DNA of 20,407 nucleotides, taken from contig DAOOPA010000013.1 of NCBI GenBank assembly GCA_035388025.1, positions 1 to 20,407 of the forward strand, read 5' to 3'. Below the pieces are notes generated by a model. That model did not search any database, had not been told where the DNA came from, and saw nothing but the letters and a program-made list of their open reading frames with translations. Positions 14,257-20,407 of this stretch are shown here, one piece after another. A program made the translations under genes and the position numbers. Origin of the DNA: JAAZMX01 sp035388025 (GTDB taxonomy: Bacteria; Patescibacteriota; Patescibacteriia; UBA2196; GWA2-42-15). Numbering within the stretch: position 1 is the stretch's first letter; each line of letters begins with the position of its first letter.

Positions 14257-15090
14257 TTATTTTTTAATTCTTTTGTGTTCTTGCATTTTTTTAAAATTGA
14301 GCCGACTGATCACTGACTGGCCGGTTTTGACTTCAATTTGTTTTCTGGCATTGCCGGCAATACTGCCGCCCTCATGGGCCACTTGCCTATTTTCCGGCCA
14401 GGTTTTCGGCTCGCGCTTTTTGGATATCTCGGTCGTCGCGGTTTCCGCCAACATATTTAAAACCAATTCTAAATTGGTCATATTATCGCGCAGATTCTCT
14501 TTTTTTAAAGCCTTGTGTTTTTTATAATCCTTGGTCTTCAAGCCAGCCCAAGCAAAAGAAATGTCGTCAGTCAAAATAGCAAATTCGTCATTGTTTTTTA
14601 CACCCCGCTCTTGCCATTCATTAGTCAGATCTTTTCTGATTTCTATACTCTTCAGGCGCAAATCCACCCAATTTTTAGAATAACCTTTTTTGAGATAAGT
14701 AGCCAGTGCTCGTTGAATGGCTTTTTCCGGGTCTTCGGTTTCCTCTACTCGCTCATAGCCCACCCTGGCCAGCCACAGCTTGAATGGTTCGGCCTTGGGA
14801 CTGGGAATTGATTGGATAATACGAAATATGCCTTCTGTATTTGCGCAATCGGTGGCATACTTTTTGCCATCAGATGACTCCAATTTCAGTTGCCTACAAA
14901 TTGTAGACAACTGAATTCCACCCTCAATATTTACCCTGGCTTTCATGGCTGTCCAATATTTACTAGGCTGGGTGCTATCCGTAAGCACTTCAATTACGTC
15001 AATAACCGAAAAATACCACAGTTCTTTTTCCTCATCCCACACTCGACGGATTTTTTTACCTTCGAAAATGGCGATTTTTTTGCTGAGCAT
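14257..15090 (-). CDS. Bro-N domain protein (BRO family / phage antirepressor-like)
   Basis: A 277-residue protein with an N-terminal Bro-N-like domain (about 1-110): FEGKKIRRVWDEEKELWYFS, VIDVIEVLTDST, then STICRQLKLESSDGKKY and a SIPSPKAEPFKLWLARVGYE block typical of chromosomal members. The central part (about 115-200) has DPEKAIQRALATYLKKGYS and NEWQERGVKNNDEFAILT. The C-terminus is basic (GGSIAGNARKQIEVKTGQ, ending HKRIKK). Bro-N proteins bind DNA and occur as phage antirepressors, yet this long form is also widespread in bacterial chromosomes without prophages. No other phage gene is nearby. The DUF4180 gene follows 4 nt later. Role here is unknown; a DNA-binding regulator is likeliest. 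Confidence 0.8.
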   Translation of the reverse strand: MLSKKIAIFEGKKIRRVWDEEKELWYFSVIDVIEVLTDSTQPSKYWTAMKARVNIEGGIQLSTICRQLKLESSDGKKYATDCANTEGIFRIIQSIPSPKAEPFKLWLARVGYERVEETEDPEKAIQRALATYLKKGYSKNWVDLRLKSIEIRKDLTNEWQERGVKNNDEFAILTDDISFAWAGLKTKDYKKHKALKKENLRDNMTNLELVLNMLAETATTEISKKREPKTWPENRQVAHEGGSIAGNARKQIEVKTGQSVISRLNFKKMQEHKRIKK

Positions 15091-15107
15091 AAGATTATTT
15101 GTTAAAA

Positions 15108-15269
15108 TTATTTTTTATTTATTTTAATTAAACCGACTACGCCCAAAACAAAAAACACCACGCCCAAAAGTTGCGCGCCTGGGCTATCATCATAACCACC
15201 ATAGATAAACATAAAAATACCAAACAGCATGGCGAGGATGTATAAAATTATTTTCAGATATTTTTTCAT
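15108..15269 (-). CDS. Small two-TM protein with GGYDDSPGAQ loop (53 aa)
   Basis: A 53-residue ORF from ATG at 15269. A basic start (MKKYLK) leads into a membrane helix (about 6-23). The loop GGYDDSPGAQ follows (24-33), then a second helix (about 34-48) and a basic end (KINKK). Both termini should be cytoplasmic, exposing the acidic loop outside. The same module forms the C-terminal 50 residues of the 158-aa protein at 19851-20327, and a decayed copy lies at 11411-11533, so it is real and recurrent. It ends 17 nt before the Bro-N start and begins 24 nt after the Pro-rich protein. Function unknown. Confidence 0.8.
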   Translation of the reverse strand: MKKYLKIILYILAMLFGIFMFIYGGYDDSPGAQLLGVVFFVLGVVGLIKINKK

Positions 15270-15293
15270 AATTTTTTATCCGACTCAATTTAA

Positions 15294-16232
15294 TTATTGT
15301 AAATATTTGTCATAAAATTGCGGTAGTTGGCACTGTACAAAACCAACACAGTCATTGGGTGTTTTAATATCCGTGGCATTGATACATCTGACCATCTCCT
15401 TTGGCCAAGTGGGGCATTCTTCCATACAAGCATTATAGGCATCAGCCAAATCAGTTGCCGTCACGTCCTCGGTATAGGCGGCGCAATCTTTGTGCCTCTT
15501 GCAAGCATCAGTGCATTTATCAGAAATAATTTTTGGGGTTGGCTCTGCTTCTTGGCACAAATCTCTCAAGGCTTGCAAAATATCTTTTATATTTTGGGCA
15601 TTGTCGTCCATTTGAAAAATATTTTCATTGGGGTCAATAATATTGATTTCATTTATTTCTGGCAAAGGTGGTGCATCTGAACCGAGCTCGGGCACTTCTG
15701 AGCCGGGTCGACCGGGATTTATTTCGGGCATTTCAGGAATATATTCAGTTGATTCTATATCAATTTCTGGTAAGGGTGGTACATCAGGGGTCAATTCAGG
15801 CACTTCTGAGCCGGGTACTCCCCTATTTTCAGGATTAATATCCGGCAATGGCGGCACATCAGAGCCTAAATCTGGCACTTCGGATCCGGGGCGACCCAGT
15901 GGATTATCACCATTTAATACTTCCGGCTCTACATCTGGCAACTTGGGCACACTGTCCAGCCATTGCTTTTTACGCTCGGCCAAATCCGCCAACTTTTTTT
16001 CCAAAGCGTCTATTTTTTTATTAGTCTCTTTTTTATCACCGCAATTCACCCCAGCAGAGTTTTGCAACTCTTCCGCTTCGGTCAAAAGATCTTTGTAGTC
16101 AGCCACGATTTTTTCTGGCGTGTCCAATTCTTTTTGATCAGAATCAATCAAAGTATTTTTTAAAAAAAAGCCAGCCGCGACCAAAACAACGACCGTGACC
16201 GCGCCAATGATTATTTTGGGGATAGTGTTCAT
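15294..16232 (-). CDS. Membrane-anchored protein with Pro-rich repeats and Cx3C-rich C-terminal domain
   Basis: A 312-residue protein that I do not recognise. One N-terminal membrane helix (about 6-24) acts as signal anchor, so the rest is external. A charged helical segment (about 36-92) follows. A stalk contains three copies of a 24-residue unit, GxPGSEVPxLxxDxPPLPEI, at about 113-136, 138-161 and 174-197. The C-terminal domain (about 215-312) has nine cysteines at 226, 240, 244, 250, 269, 273, 283, 295 and 301, including CTDAC and CMEEC (Cx3C pairs) in predicted helices, suggesting a disulfide-stapled helical hairpin. Cys64 is the tenth. It looks like a rigid stalk presenting a small disulfide-rich head. 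The DsbD-like system elsewhere in the window could service its disulfides; that is inference. Confidence 0.75.
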   Translation of the reverse strand: MNTIPKIIIGAVTVVVLVAAGFFLKNTLIDSDQKELDTPEKIVADYKDLLTEAEELQNSAGVNCGDKKETNKKIDALEKKLADLAERKKQWLDSVPKLPDVEPEVLNGDNPLGRPGSEVPDLGSDVPPLPDINPENRGVPGSEVPELTPDVPPLPEIDIESTEYIPEMPEINPGRPGSEVPELGSDAPPLPEINEINIIDPNENIFQMDDNAQNIKDILQALRDLCQEAEPTPKIISDKCTDACKRHKDCAAYTEDVTATDLADAYNACMEECPTWPKEMVRCINATDIKTPNDCVGFVQCQLPQFYDKYLQ

Positions 16233-16269
16233 AAGGTATTAAATTATTTTTAAATATTTTTTATAATTT

Positions 16270-16746
16270 TTATTCCACCTTACCAATAATTACTGTGTAA
16301 TTCTTCCCATATTTTTTGGCACATTTGGGGCAAGTTGTGTACCACATATACCATTTTTTGACCTTCATGCCTTTATCTTTGACAATATTCTCATAATCCT
16401 GACACCATTTTCCAGTTTGTTTAAAATCACCTTCATAAACCTTGCTGAAAAATTTACCGCTTAAAGTAATATTTTCAGCGCCCGGTACTTCTTTGTCAAC
16501 TGCCAGATACAAATCCATATTCCATTTGGAGGTATGATCGGAAAGACTCATCCAATCCTCAGCCTTGGCCCCGGCTTTATCAATTTTGGCCATCAATTTG
16601 ACAATTACTTTGCCAAAATTGATGGGCATAAAAAACAGGGTGAAAACTTTGCCTTTGATAAATCTTTTTTTGTCCCAGTCCAAAATCTTCCCATCCCAGG
16701 GCGCGGGATCAAATTTCGGACAACACTCTTGGTTTTGATTATTCAT
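16270..16746 (-). CDS. Conserved Cys-rich protein of the family usually labelled hydrolase
   Basis: A 158-residue cytoplasmic protein. It belongs to a widespread family beginning QECCPKFDPAPWDGK and ending WYTTCPKCAKKYGKNY, commonly labelled hydrolase without evidence that I know of. Its overall pattern (LFFMPINFGKVI, then DLYLAVDKEVPGAENITLSG and FFSKVYEGDF) resembles GyrI-like small-molecule binding proteins. Cys8-Cys9 and the CPKC at 139-142 could together bind a metal; Cys115 is extra. No hydrolase catalytic triad is apparent. It starts 24 nt after the DUF1801 gene and is probably in the same operon. Family recognition is good; biochemical function is unknown. Confidence 0.7.
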   Translation of the reverse strand: MNNQNQECCPKFDPAPWDGKILDWDKKRFIKGKVFTLFFMPINFGKVIVKLMAKIDKAGAKAEDWMSLSDHTSKWNMDLYLAVDKEVPGAENITLSGKFFSKVYEGDFKQTGKWCQDYENIVKDKGMKVKKWYMWYTTCPKCAKKYGKNYTVIIGKVE

Positions 16747-16770
16747 ATTTTTGTAAATTAATTTATAATT

Positions 16771-17118
16771 TTAACACCCAACACACTTGGATTTTTTATT
16801 GACTAGCTTGATCAGTTTTTTTAGTTTCAATTCGTCTATACTTTTTAAATCAGGGATTTTAAGATGTTTCATTGTTTTGCCTCCTCCTTCAAAAAACTTA
16901 ATCTCATCCTTGTTTAAACCAATGATAGAAAAACCAACATGCACCCTGCTTTTCATGGCACCAATATAAAACTTGCCTCCGCACAAGACGATTACACCCC
17001 AGCCGAATTTTTCCTCGCAATTCTTTAAGGTTTCAAAAAATATTTTTCGGACAGCGAGAATTATCTCTTTTTGCGGAGATGGTTGCTTGGCTATATATTG
17101 TTTTATTTTTTCGTCCAT
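16771..17118 (-). CDS. DUF1801 (YdhG-like) domain protein
   Basis: A 115-residue DUF1801 protein, cytoplasmic, single domain. Conserved features are the N-terminal helix (KQYIAKQPSPQKEIILAVRK), the EEKFGWGVIVLCGGKFY strand region with a GW turn, HVGFSIIG and the KIPDLKSIDELKLKKLIKL end. DUF1801 proteins share the frataxin/YjbR-like alpha/beta fold, but their role is unknown. The last four residues are CVGC, a CxxC at the extreme C-terminus. That could be a metal or thiol site, or a family quirk. Only 1 nt separates it from the AlkD-like stop codon, so the two are tightly coupled. Confidence 0.82.
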   Translation of the reverse strand: MDEKIKQYIAKQPSPQKEIILAVRKIFFETLKNCEEKFGWGVIVLCGGKFYIGAMKSRVHVGFSIIGLNKDEIKFFEGGGKTMKHLKIPDLKSIDELKLKKLIKLVNKKSKCVGC

Positions 17119-17119
17119 A

Positions 17120-17827
17120 TTATTTTGCCATTGCTTTTATTTTTAAATCTTTAGGCATTTTTTCTATGGCATAGCGGAGTGCTGTGCGAGGCATTCTGGT
17201 TTTATTTTTCATTATATAATCAAAGACCTCTTTTTGATGTGATTCGCTCGCCACCTTAAGCATCCAGCCGTAGCCTTTCTGAACCAAATCGTCATTATCC
17301 AAAAGCAAAATATCCGCAATCTCAAAAATATCTTTTAAAAATTTTCCCTGTCTGGCCGGAATGATCAAAGAAACCGCGGAGGCACGGCGCATCCAGCGGT
17401 TTTTGGATTTGGCCCAGGATTTTAAATTCTTTAAAAATTTCGGATACATTTCCACAAACGCACCAATAGTGTGATTACACAGCGTGTCACACGAAGCCCA
17501 GTTGGCCACATATTTTTTCACCCACTTTTCAAAAATCGCGAAATCTTTTTCCTCGTATTGCTCCCGGACATAGTACGACCAGTTGCAAGCGATAAAAGAT
17601 TCTTCCATATAGCCTGATTGCCACAACTCTTCGCACATGGCAAAAATTTCTTGTTTACTATTTTCTTTAATTGCTTGCCAATATTTTTTGCCAATTTGAA
17701 GACCCAAGGCGGTTTTCATACCGTACATTTTGACTGGTTCCTTAAAAAATCTTTGGCCGCTCTTTTTTAGTTTTTCATCCGCGTTTTGCCGAAGTTCTTT
17801 GCGGATTTTATTGATAACATTATCCAT
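17120..17827 (-). CDS. AlkD-like DNA alkylation repair glycosylase
   Basis: A 235-residue HEAT-repeat DNA glycosylase of the AlkC/AlkD family, which excises bulky or cationic alkylated bases in base-excision repair. I chose the ATG at 17827 (MDNVINKIRKEL) instead of the longer form at 17875, because the extra 16 residues (MYGRSSVCLFF...) look unlike the family. With this start the functional residues fall almost exactly at AlkD numbering: Trp110 and Asp114 in NWASCD (Trp109/Asp113 in AlkD), Arg148 in RWMRRAS and Trp188 in GYGWML (Trp187). The catalytic set is thus complete. It follows the metallopeptidase by 62 nt and precedes DUF1801 by 1 nt. Confidence 0.88.
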   Translation of the reverse strand: MDNVINKIRKELRQNADEKLKKSGQRFFKEPVKMYGMKTALGLQIGKKYWQAIKENSKQEIFAMCEELWQSGYMEESFIACNWSYYVREQYEEKDFAIFEKWVKKYVANWASCDTLCNHTIGAFVEMYPKFLKNLKSWAKSKNRWMRRASAVSLIIPARQGKFLKDIFEIADILLLDNDDLVQKGYGWMLKVASESHQKEVFDYIMKNKTRMPRTALRYAIEKMPKDLKIKAMAK

Positions 17828-17889
17828 ATTTACATAAACATTAAAAAACAAACAAACTGAACTCCGCCCATACAATTTTGTTCATTAAT

Positions 17890-18735
17890 TTAAGAGGAGA
17901 TATCGCAAGCGCTGACCCTACCCTCTTCATATCCTTTGGTAAACCACTTCTCCCGCTCCTCCGCCGTTCCGTGCGTAAAAGTTTCTGGATTCGAATATCC
18001 TTGGGCTTTTTCCTGTATTCGATCGTCTCCAACCGCGGCCGCGGCATCCATCGCTTCCCGGATCTCTCCAGCATCAAATACACCTTCATCACGGATAGAA
18101 TTCGCCCACAAGCCAGCATAACAATCGGCCTGAAGTTCTAATTTTACTGATGTCTCGTTGTCATCCGAGGATAATTCATCCAAAGTTCCCAATAAATTCT
18201 GGACATGGTGGCCCACTTCATGGGCAATCACATAAGCTTCCGCGACATCACCTCCCTGCGCGCCGTAACGGCTTGCCATTTCATCAAAAAAAGTTTCGTC
18301 CAAATAAATCGTTTGGTCGGCAGAACAATAATGCGGTCCGACCTGAGACGTAGCAATGCCACAACCAGATGCGGTCGCTTGCCGGAATAAAACCAACTTC
18401 GGTTCGGTAAATGATTTGCCCGAAGCCGAAAAAAATTGTCTCCAAATATCATTGATTGAGCCCAAGACAATTTTGACAAATTCTTCGTATGGATCTTCCC
18501 CGGTATATTGGCTGGTATCCTCGGCCAAAGAAGAATTTTGCGTCTGCTGAAACTGTTCTTCTATCACGGTTTGAGCGACATCCCTTAATGTCGTTTCTAT
18601 ACTGCCGTTGCTTAAATAGCTTGTCAAAAGCATGAGCGCTACGGCAGTGATACTGACGCCTCCCACCGCCAAAGGTTTTAGCGAGCGCCGGTCATCAACA
18701 TTGCCCCGACTTTTAATTTTATACCAATTAGCCAT
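17890..18735 (-). CDS. YpfJ-type neutral zinc metallopeptidase (membrane anchored)
   Basis: A 281-residue protein of the KPN_02809/YpfJ family (putative neutral zinc metallopeptidases), near normal length. The start MANWYKIKSRGNVDDRRS is typical, followed by one membrane helix (about 22-40), so the protease domain is outside the cytoplasm. The zinc motif HEVGHH is at 172-177 and the downstream ligand region is ELQADCYAGLWAN (about 200-212). Upstream markers GCGIA (124-128) and VGPHYCSADQTIYLDE with its Cys pair are also conserved; a disulfide between the two is possible. Ends in FTHGTAEEREKWFTKGYEEG as the family does. Substrates are unknown. A promoter lies at 18765-18793. Confidence 0.92.
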   Translation of the reverse strand: MANWYKIKSRGNVDDRRSLKPLAVGGVSITAVALMLLTSYLSNGSIETTLRDVAQTVIEEQFQQTQNSSLAEDTSQYTGEDPYEEFVKIVLGSINDIWRQFFSASGKSFTEPKLVLFRQATASGCGIATSQVGPHYCSADQTIYLDETFFDEMASRYGAQGGDVAEAYVIAHEVGHHVQNLLGTLDELSSDDNETSVKLELQADCYAGLWANSIRDEGVFDAGEIREAMDAAAAVGDDRIQEKAQGYSNPETFTHGTAEEREKWFTKGYEEGRVSACDISS

Positions 18736-18764
18736 ATGTAATTCATTAATAATTAAACACCTTT

Positions 18765-18793
18765 ATTATATTGAAAGGTATGAATATTAAACA
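18765..18793 (-). promoter_or_regulatory. Probable promoter for the metallopeptidase gene
   Basis: On the minus strand a perfect TATAAT (18765-18770) lies 17 nt from a weak -35 TGTTTA (18788-18793). The start site would be about 23 nt before the ATG. CCTTT and AAAGG (18760-18778) flank the -10 as a short inverted repeat. Confidence 0.45.
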
Positions 18794-18830
18794 AAATTTT
18801 ACTAATAATCAATAAGTTCTTTATGAATTT

Positions 18831-18845
18831 AATCAATGATTGATT
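18831..18845. repeat. Perfect 15-nt palindrome AATCAAT-G-ATTGATT
   Basis: Two 7-nt arms around a single G lie 5 nt past the stop of the 59-aa gene and about 40 nt upstream of the metallopeptidase -35. It has no T-run, so it is more likely a protein-binding site, or chance in AT-rich sequence, than a terminator. Confidence 0.35.
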
Positions 18846-18850
18846 ACGTT

Positions 18851-19030
18851 TTAGTCTTCCTGCTCCAATTTATTATATTGACCTTTGGTAATGAAAATCC
18901 GGCGGTGATTAGGGTTGGGTAATTTTTGTTCAAGTTCTTGCCTCTGACCATAGTCCCAGCTGATGATTTTCATTAAATCGATATCAAGATCAATATAGAA
19001 TCTGGTATTTGAATCTATTTTTTTAGACAT
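18851..19030 (-). CDS. Small conserved protein of unknown function (59 aa)
   Basis: A 59-residue soluble protein from ATG at 19030, ending TAA. It contains FYIDLDIDLMKIISWDYGQR and HRRIFITKGQYNKLE, segments I associate with a short hypothetical protein recurring in Patescibacteria genomes; I have no function for it. It is charged, has no cysteine or membrane segment, and its pattern suggests a short beta-beta-alpha unit. It begins 37 nt after the stop of the anchored protein upstream and probably shares its transcript. Confidence 0.7.
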   Translation of the reverse strand: MSKKIDSNTRFYIDLDIDLMKIISWDYGQRQELEQKLPNPNHRRIFITKGQYNKLEQED

Positions 19031-19067
19031 AGTTTTTTATAAAATTATTAATAAAATTATTTTTATG

Positions 19068-19844
19068 TTATTCTGTGCCCAATATAATATCGCCACATTT
19101 ACCATCCAAATTTTCCACCACTTCCATAACCTCATCGATCTGGGGTTCATAAACTACGAGTTCATCGCCATTTTTAAGTTTTAACTTTACCAATTTACTA
19201 TGATTTTGAAATACTCTTGCCACTTCACAATTTTCAAGGACTGTTAAAGCCATATTCCAATCGCCATTACTTTCATCGGTAAAGTTCCGGCCATCAAGCG
19301 TGGCGCATTGGAGCGGGTAGGTTTCCATAATGGGAAAACCAGCCTTAACACAATCATCAAAATTTACAATCTTAGCTAGAAGTTCTTTGCATCTCTCGAA
19401 ACTCCCCATATCACTTTTGGGCAGACATTCTTTCAATTCGTCGGCCAAGGTATTATCTTTAGTGGTTAAATTTTCACTAATGCTCCACAAAGAATAATAT
19501 CGGCTGTAATATCTGTGAACCGCCACCGCGCTTGTTCCGGCATCTGATTCAAAAAGATAGCCCGCGCCCATTTGTTCCGTAAACTCATATCCCCTCTCTT
19601 TCATAAAAGATTTGATGATCTCTGGATTGTCGCTTTTGGTAATATATTTGTTTTCCCCAATATCTAATTTTACCACATCCTGATGGCTAAAAGTTAACTG
19701 GGCTATGCCTTTGATTTGTGGCCAAGGATTACCTTCTTGAAAAATGATTGAAGAATAAAAAATTATAAAAACACCTAACGCTAAAATAACAAGGAAGGCC
19801 ATAAGCAAAACCATTTTATGTTTTGAAGAATGCTCAAAAATCAT
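19068..19844 (-). CDS. Membrane-anchored protein of unknown function with C-x-A-G-[FY]-P motif
   Basis: A 258-residue protein. One N-terminal membrane helix (about 11-31) with no lipobox anchors it, leaving the remainder outside. The middle (about 50-125) is mixed alpha/beta without a recognised domain. Residues 162-188 carry the short motif DDCVKAGFPIMETYPLQC with two cysteines 15 residues apart and a following GRNF. This motif is common in small bacterial exported proteins and probably closes a disulfide loop. Further cysteines are at 140 and 152, with two more near the C-terminus. The end (LKNGDELVVYEPQIDEVMEV) looks like a small beta domain. It starts 6 nt after the upstream gene, so they form an operon. 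Confidence 0.65.
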   Translation of the reverse strand: MIFEHSSKHKMVLLMAFLVILALGVFIIFYSSIIFQEGNPWPQIKGIAQLTFSHQDVVKLDIGENKYITKSDNPEIIKSFMKERGYEFTEQMGAGYLFESDAGTSAVAVHRYYSRYYSLWSISENLTTKDNTLADELKECLPKSDMGSFERCKELLAKIVNFDDCVKAGFPIMETYPLQCATLDGRNFTDESNGDWNMALTVLENCEVARVFQNHSKLVKLKLKNGDELVVYEPQIDEVMEVVENLDGKCGDIILGTE

Positions 19845-19850
19845 ATTAGA

Positions 19851-20327
19851 TTATTTTTTATTTTTACTTCTGATTGCAATAATAATAGTAGTTATAATTA
19901 ATAAAAGGCCGAGCCCTTGCGCTCCCGGGCTGTCATCATAACCGCCGAATACAATTAAAAACGCGCCGAATAATATGGCCAAAATAGAAAATACGATTTT
20001 AAATTTTTTATACCCATCTATTAAATATAAAATTCCCGGAATAATAGGCATTGCCAGGTTGATGTTGAAGTTTGCTTCTGTCAAAAGTCCGACTATAGAT
20101 CCGATAATGATTGGTATTATAGTTAACAATCCGCCCGCTTTAGGATACTTCCAACCCAAAGCGAGGCCTATAAAAACTAGTGGCATCATTGCCAGAGCGA
20201 CATTTTCCCACAATGAGTAATCCGGCTTGGCAAACGGCAACGGATTGCCGTAACCGAAATAAAACGGCAAGGCAAATATAAGTATGCCAAGGGCTAGTAT
20301 TCTTGCGGACCATTTAACTATTTTCAT
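19851..20327 (-). CDS. DUF7670-like membrane protein with C-terminal GGYDDSPGAQ module
   Basis: A 158-residue membrane protein with about six helices. The N-terminal two thirds (1-108) resembles DUF7670-type small proteins: WSARILALGILIFALPF, then a short external loop, LVFIGLALGWKYPKAGGLL and two more helices. The last 50 residues (109-158) repeat the architecture of the 53-aa protein at 15108-15269: basic start, helix, GGYDDSPGAQ (128-137), helix, basic tail. It is thus a fusion of two modules, or the free 53-aa form is a split-off. Function unknown. It is the first gene in view of a three-gene run; upstream only 80 nt remain, holding a small hairpin (TTGTCT-AGAAC-AGACAA) and no visible promoter. 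Confidence 0.72.
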   Translation of the reverse strand: MKIVKWSARILALGILIFALPFYFGYGNPLPFAKPDYSLWENVALAMMPLVFIGLALGWKYPKAGGLLTIIPIIIGSIVGLLTEANFNINLAMPIIPGILYLIDGYKKFKIVFSILAILFGAFLIVFGGYDDSPGAQGLGLLLIITTIIIAIRSKNKK

Positions 20328-20407
20328 ATTAATATTTTAATCCCAATAATAATATTTGGTGCTTGTCTAGAACAGACAAATAATTAGTAATATTTTTTGA
20401 TAATTTT

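Noticed and set aside
14257..15090. Prophage signal from the Bro-N protein
   Set aside because: No integrase, capsid, terminase, lysis or attachment site is nearby, and this long Bro-N form is common in bacterial chromosomes.
15660..15910. Regularly spaced repeats that might suggest a CRISPR or intergenic tandem array
   Set aside because: They are in frame within a coding region, encode a Pro-rich stalk, and lack the uniform repeat/unique spacer layout.
15628..16098. Long plus-strand open frame of 156 aa rich in Ser, Gly and Pro
   Set aside because: It is the antisense reading of the Pro-rich repeats of the minus-strand gene; its repetitive composition mirrors those repeats and it lacks independent coding features.
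17828..17875. Sixteen-residue N-terminal extension of the AlkD-like protein (MYGRSSVCLFF...)
   Set aside because: Starting at 17827 aligns the functional residues with AlkD numbering, and the extension has no family-like sequence or ribosome binding site.
1..20407. Possible recoding of TGA (as Gly in some Patescibacteria)
   Set aside because: TGA ends complete proteins at natural family lengths (for example the peroxiredoxin and the exchanger), and no conserved domain needs read-through.

Overview
The window looks like chromosomal DNA from a small-genome bacterium of the Candidate Phyla Radiation (Patescibacteria), probably on the Parcubacteria side. That is an inference from gene content, not from a marker gene: there is no rRNA, tRNA or ribosomal protein here. 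The clues are many short lineage-specific membrane proteins, a PA14/Ig-like/peptidoglycan-binding surface protein, DUF134 and DUF5320 side by side, and AT-rich spacers almost without Shine-Dalgarno motifs. TGA behaves as an ordinary stop. Every gene I can support lies on the minus strand, so transcription runs from high to low coordinates and the description below follows that direction.

Right end (20.3 to 17.9 kb): a run of DUF7670-like membrane protein, an anchored protein with a Cys/Pro motif and a 59-aa protein, then a YpfJ-type zinc metallopeptidase with its own promoter. Next (17.9 to 15.1 kb): an AlkD-like DNA glycosylase, a DUF1801 protein, a Cys-rich family usually labelled hydrolase, an anchored protein with Pro-rich repeats and a Cx3C-rich C-terminal domain, and a 53-aa membrane protein. 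At 15.1 to 13.9 kb are a Bro-N protein and a DUF4180 protein. At 13.8 to 11.65 kb is a large secreted protein (PA14, two Ig-like domains, peptidoglycan-binding), followed by a terminator and a decayed fragment of the 53-aa protein family.

The centre (11.3 to 7.0 kb) is a compact redox operon: DUF5320, a strong hairpin, DUF134 regulator, peroxiredoxin, YibE/F membrane protein, thioredoxin, a DsbD/CcdA-like thiol transporter with its own CPHC thioredoxin domain, and a DUF4405 membrane protein. Two of these overlap by 4 nt and others are 2 to 37 nt apart. The residues present allow electrons to pass from cytoplasmic thioredoxin to peroxiredoxin and, through the membrane protein, to a CPHC domain outside. 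A cation/Ca2+ exchanger follows at 6.9 to 6.0 kb, then a stand-alone 43-aa desulforedoxin with its own terminator.

Left part (5.6 to 0.6 kb): HI0933-family flavoprotein, MscL mechanosensitive channel, Pif1-like helicase, a two-TM protein of unknown function and an SDR oxidoreductase ending at a clear terminator. The extreme left end holds two small overlapping ORFs of uncertain status.

The items most worth following up are the redox operon with its internal hairpin, a small GGYDDSPGAQ membrane module present three times (alone, fused to DUF7670, and as a decayed fragment), and the Pro-repeat/Cx3C surface protein. I saw no CRISPR array, insertion sequence, integrase or attachment site.
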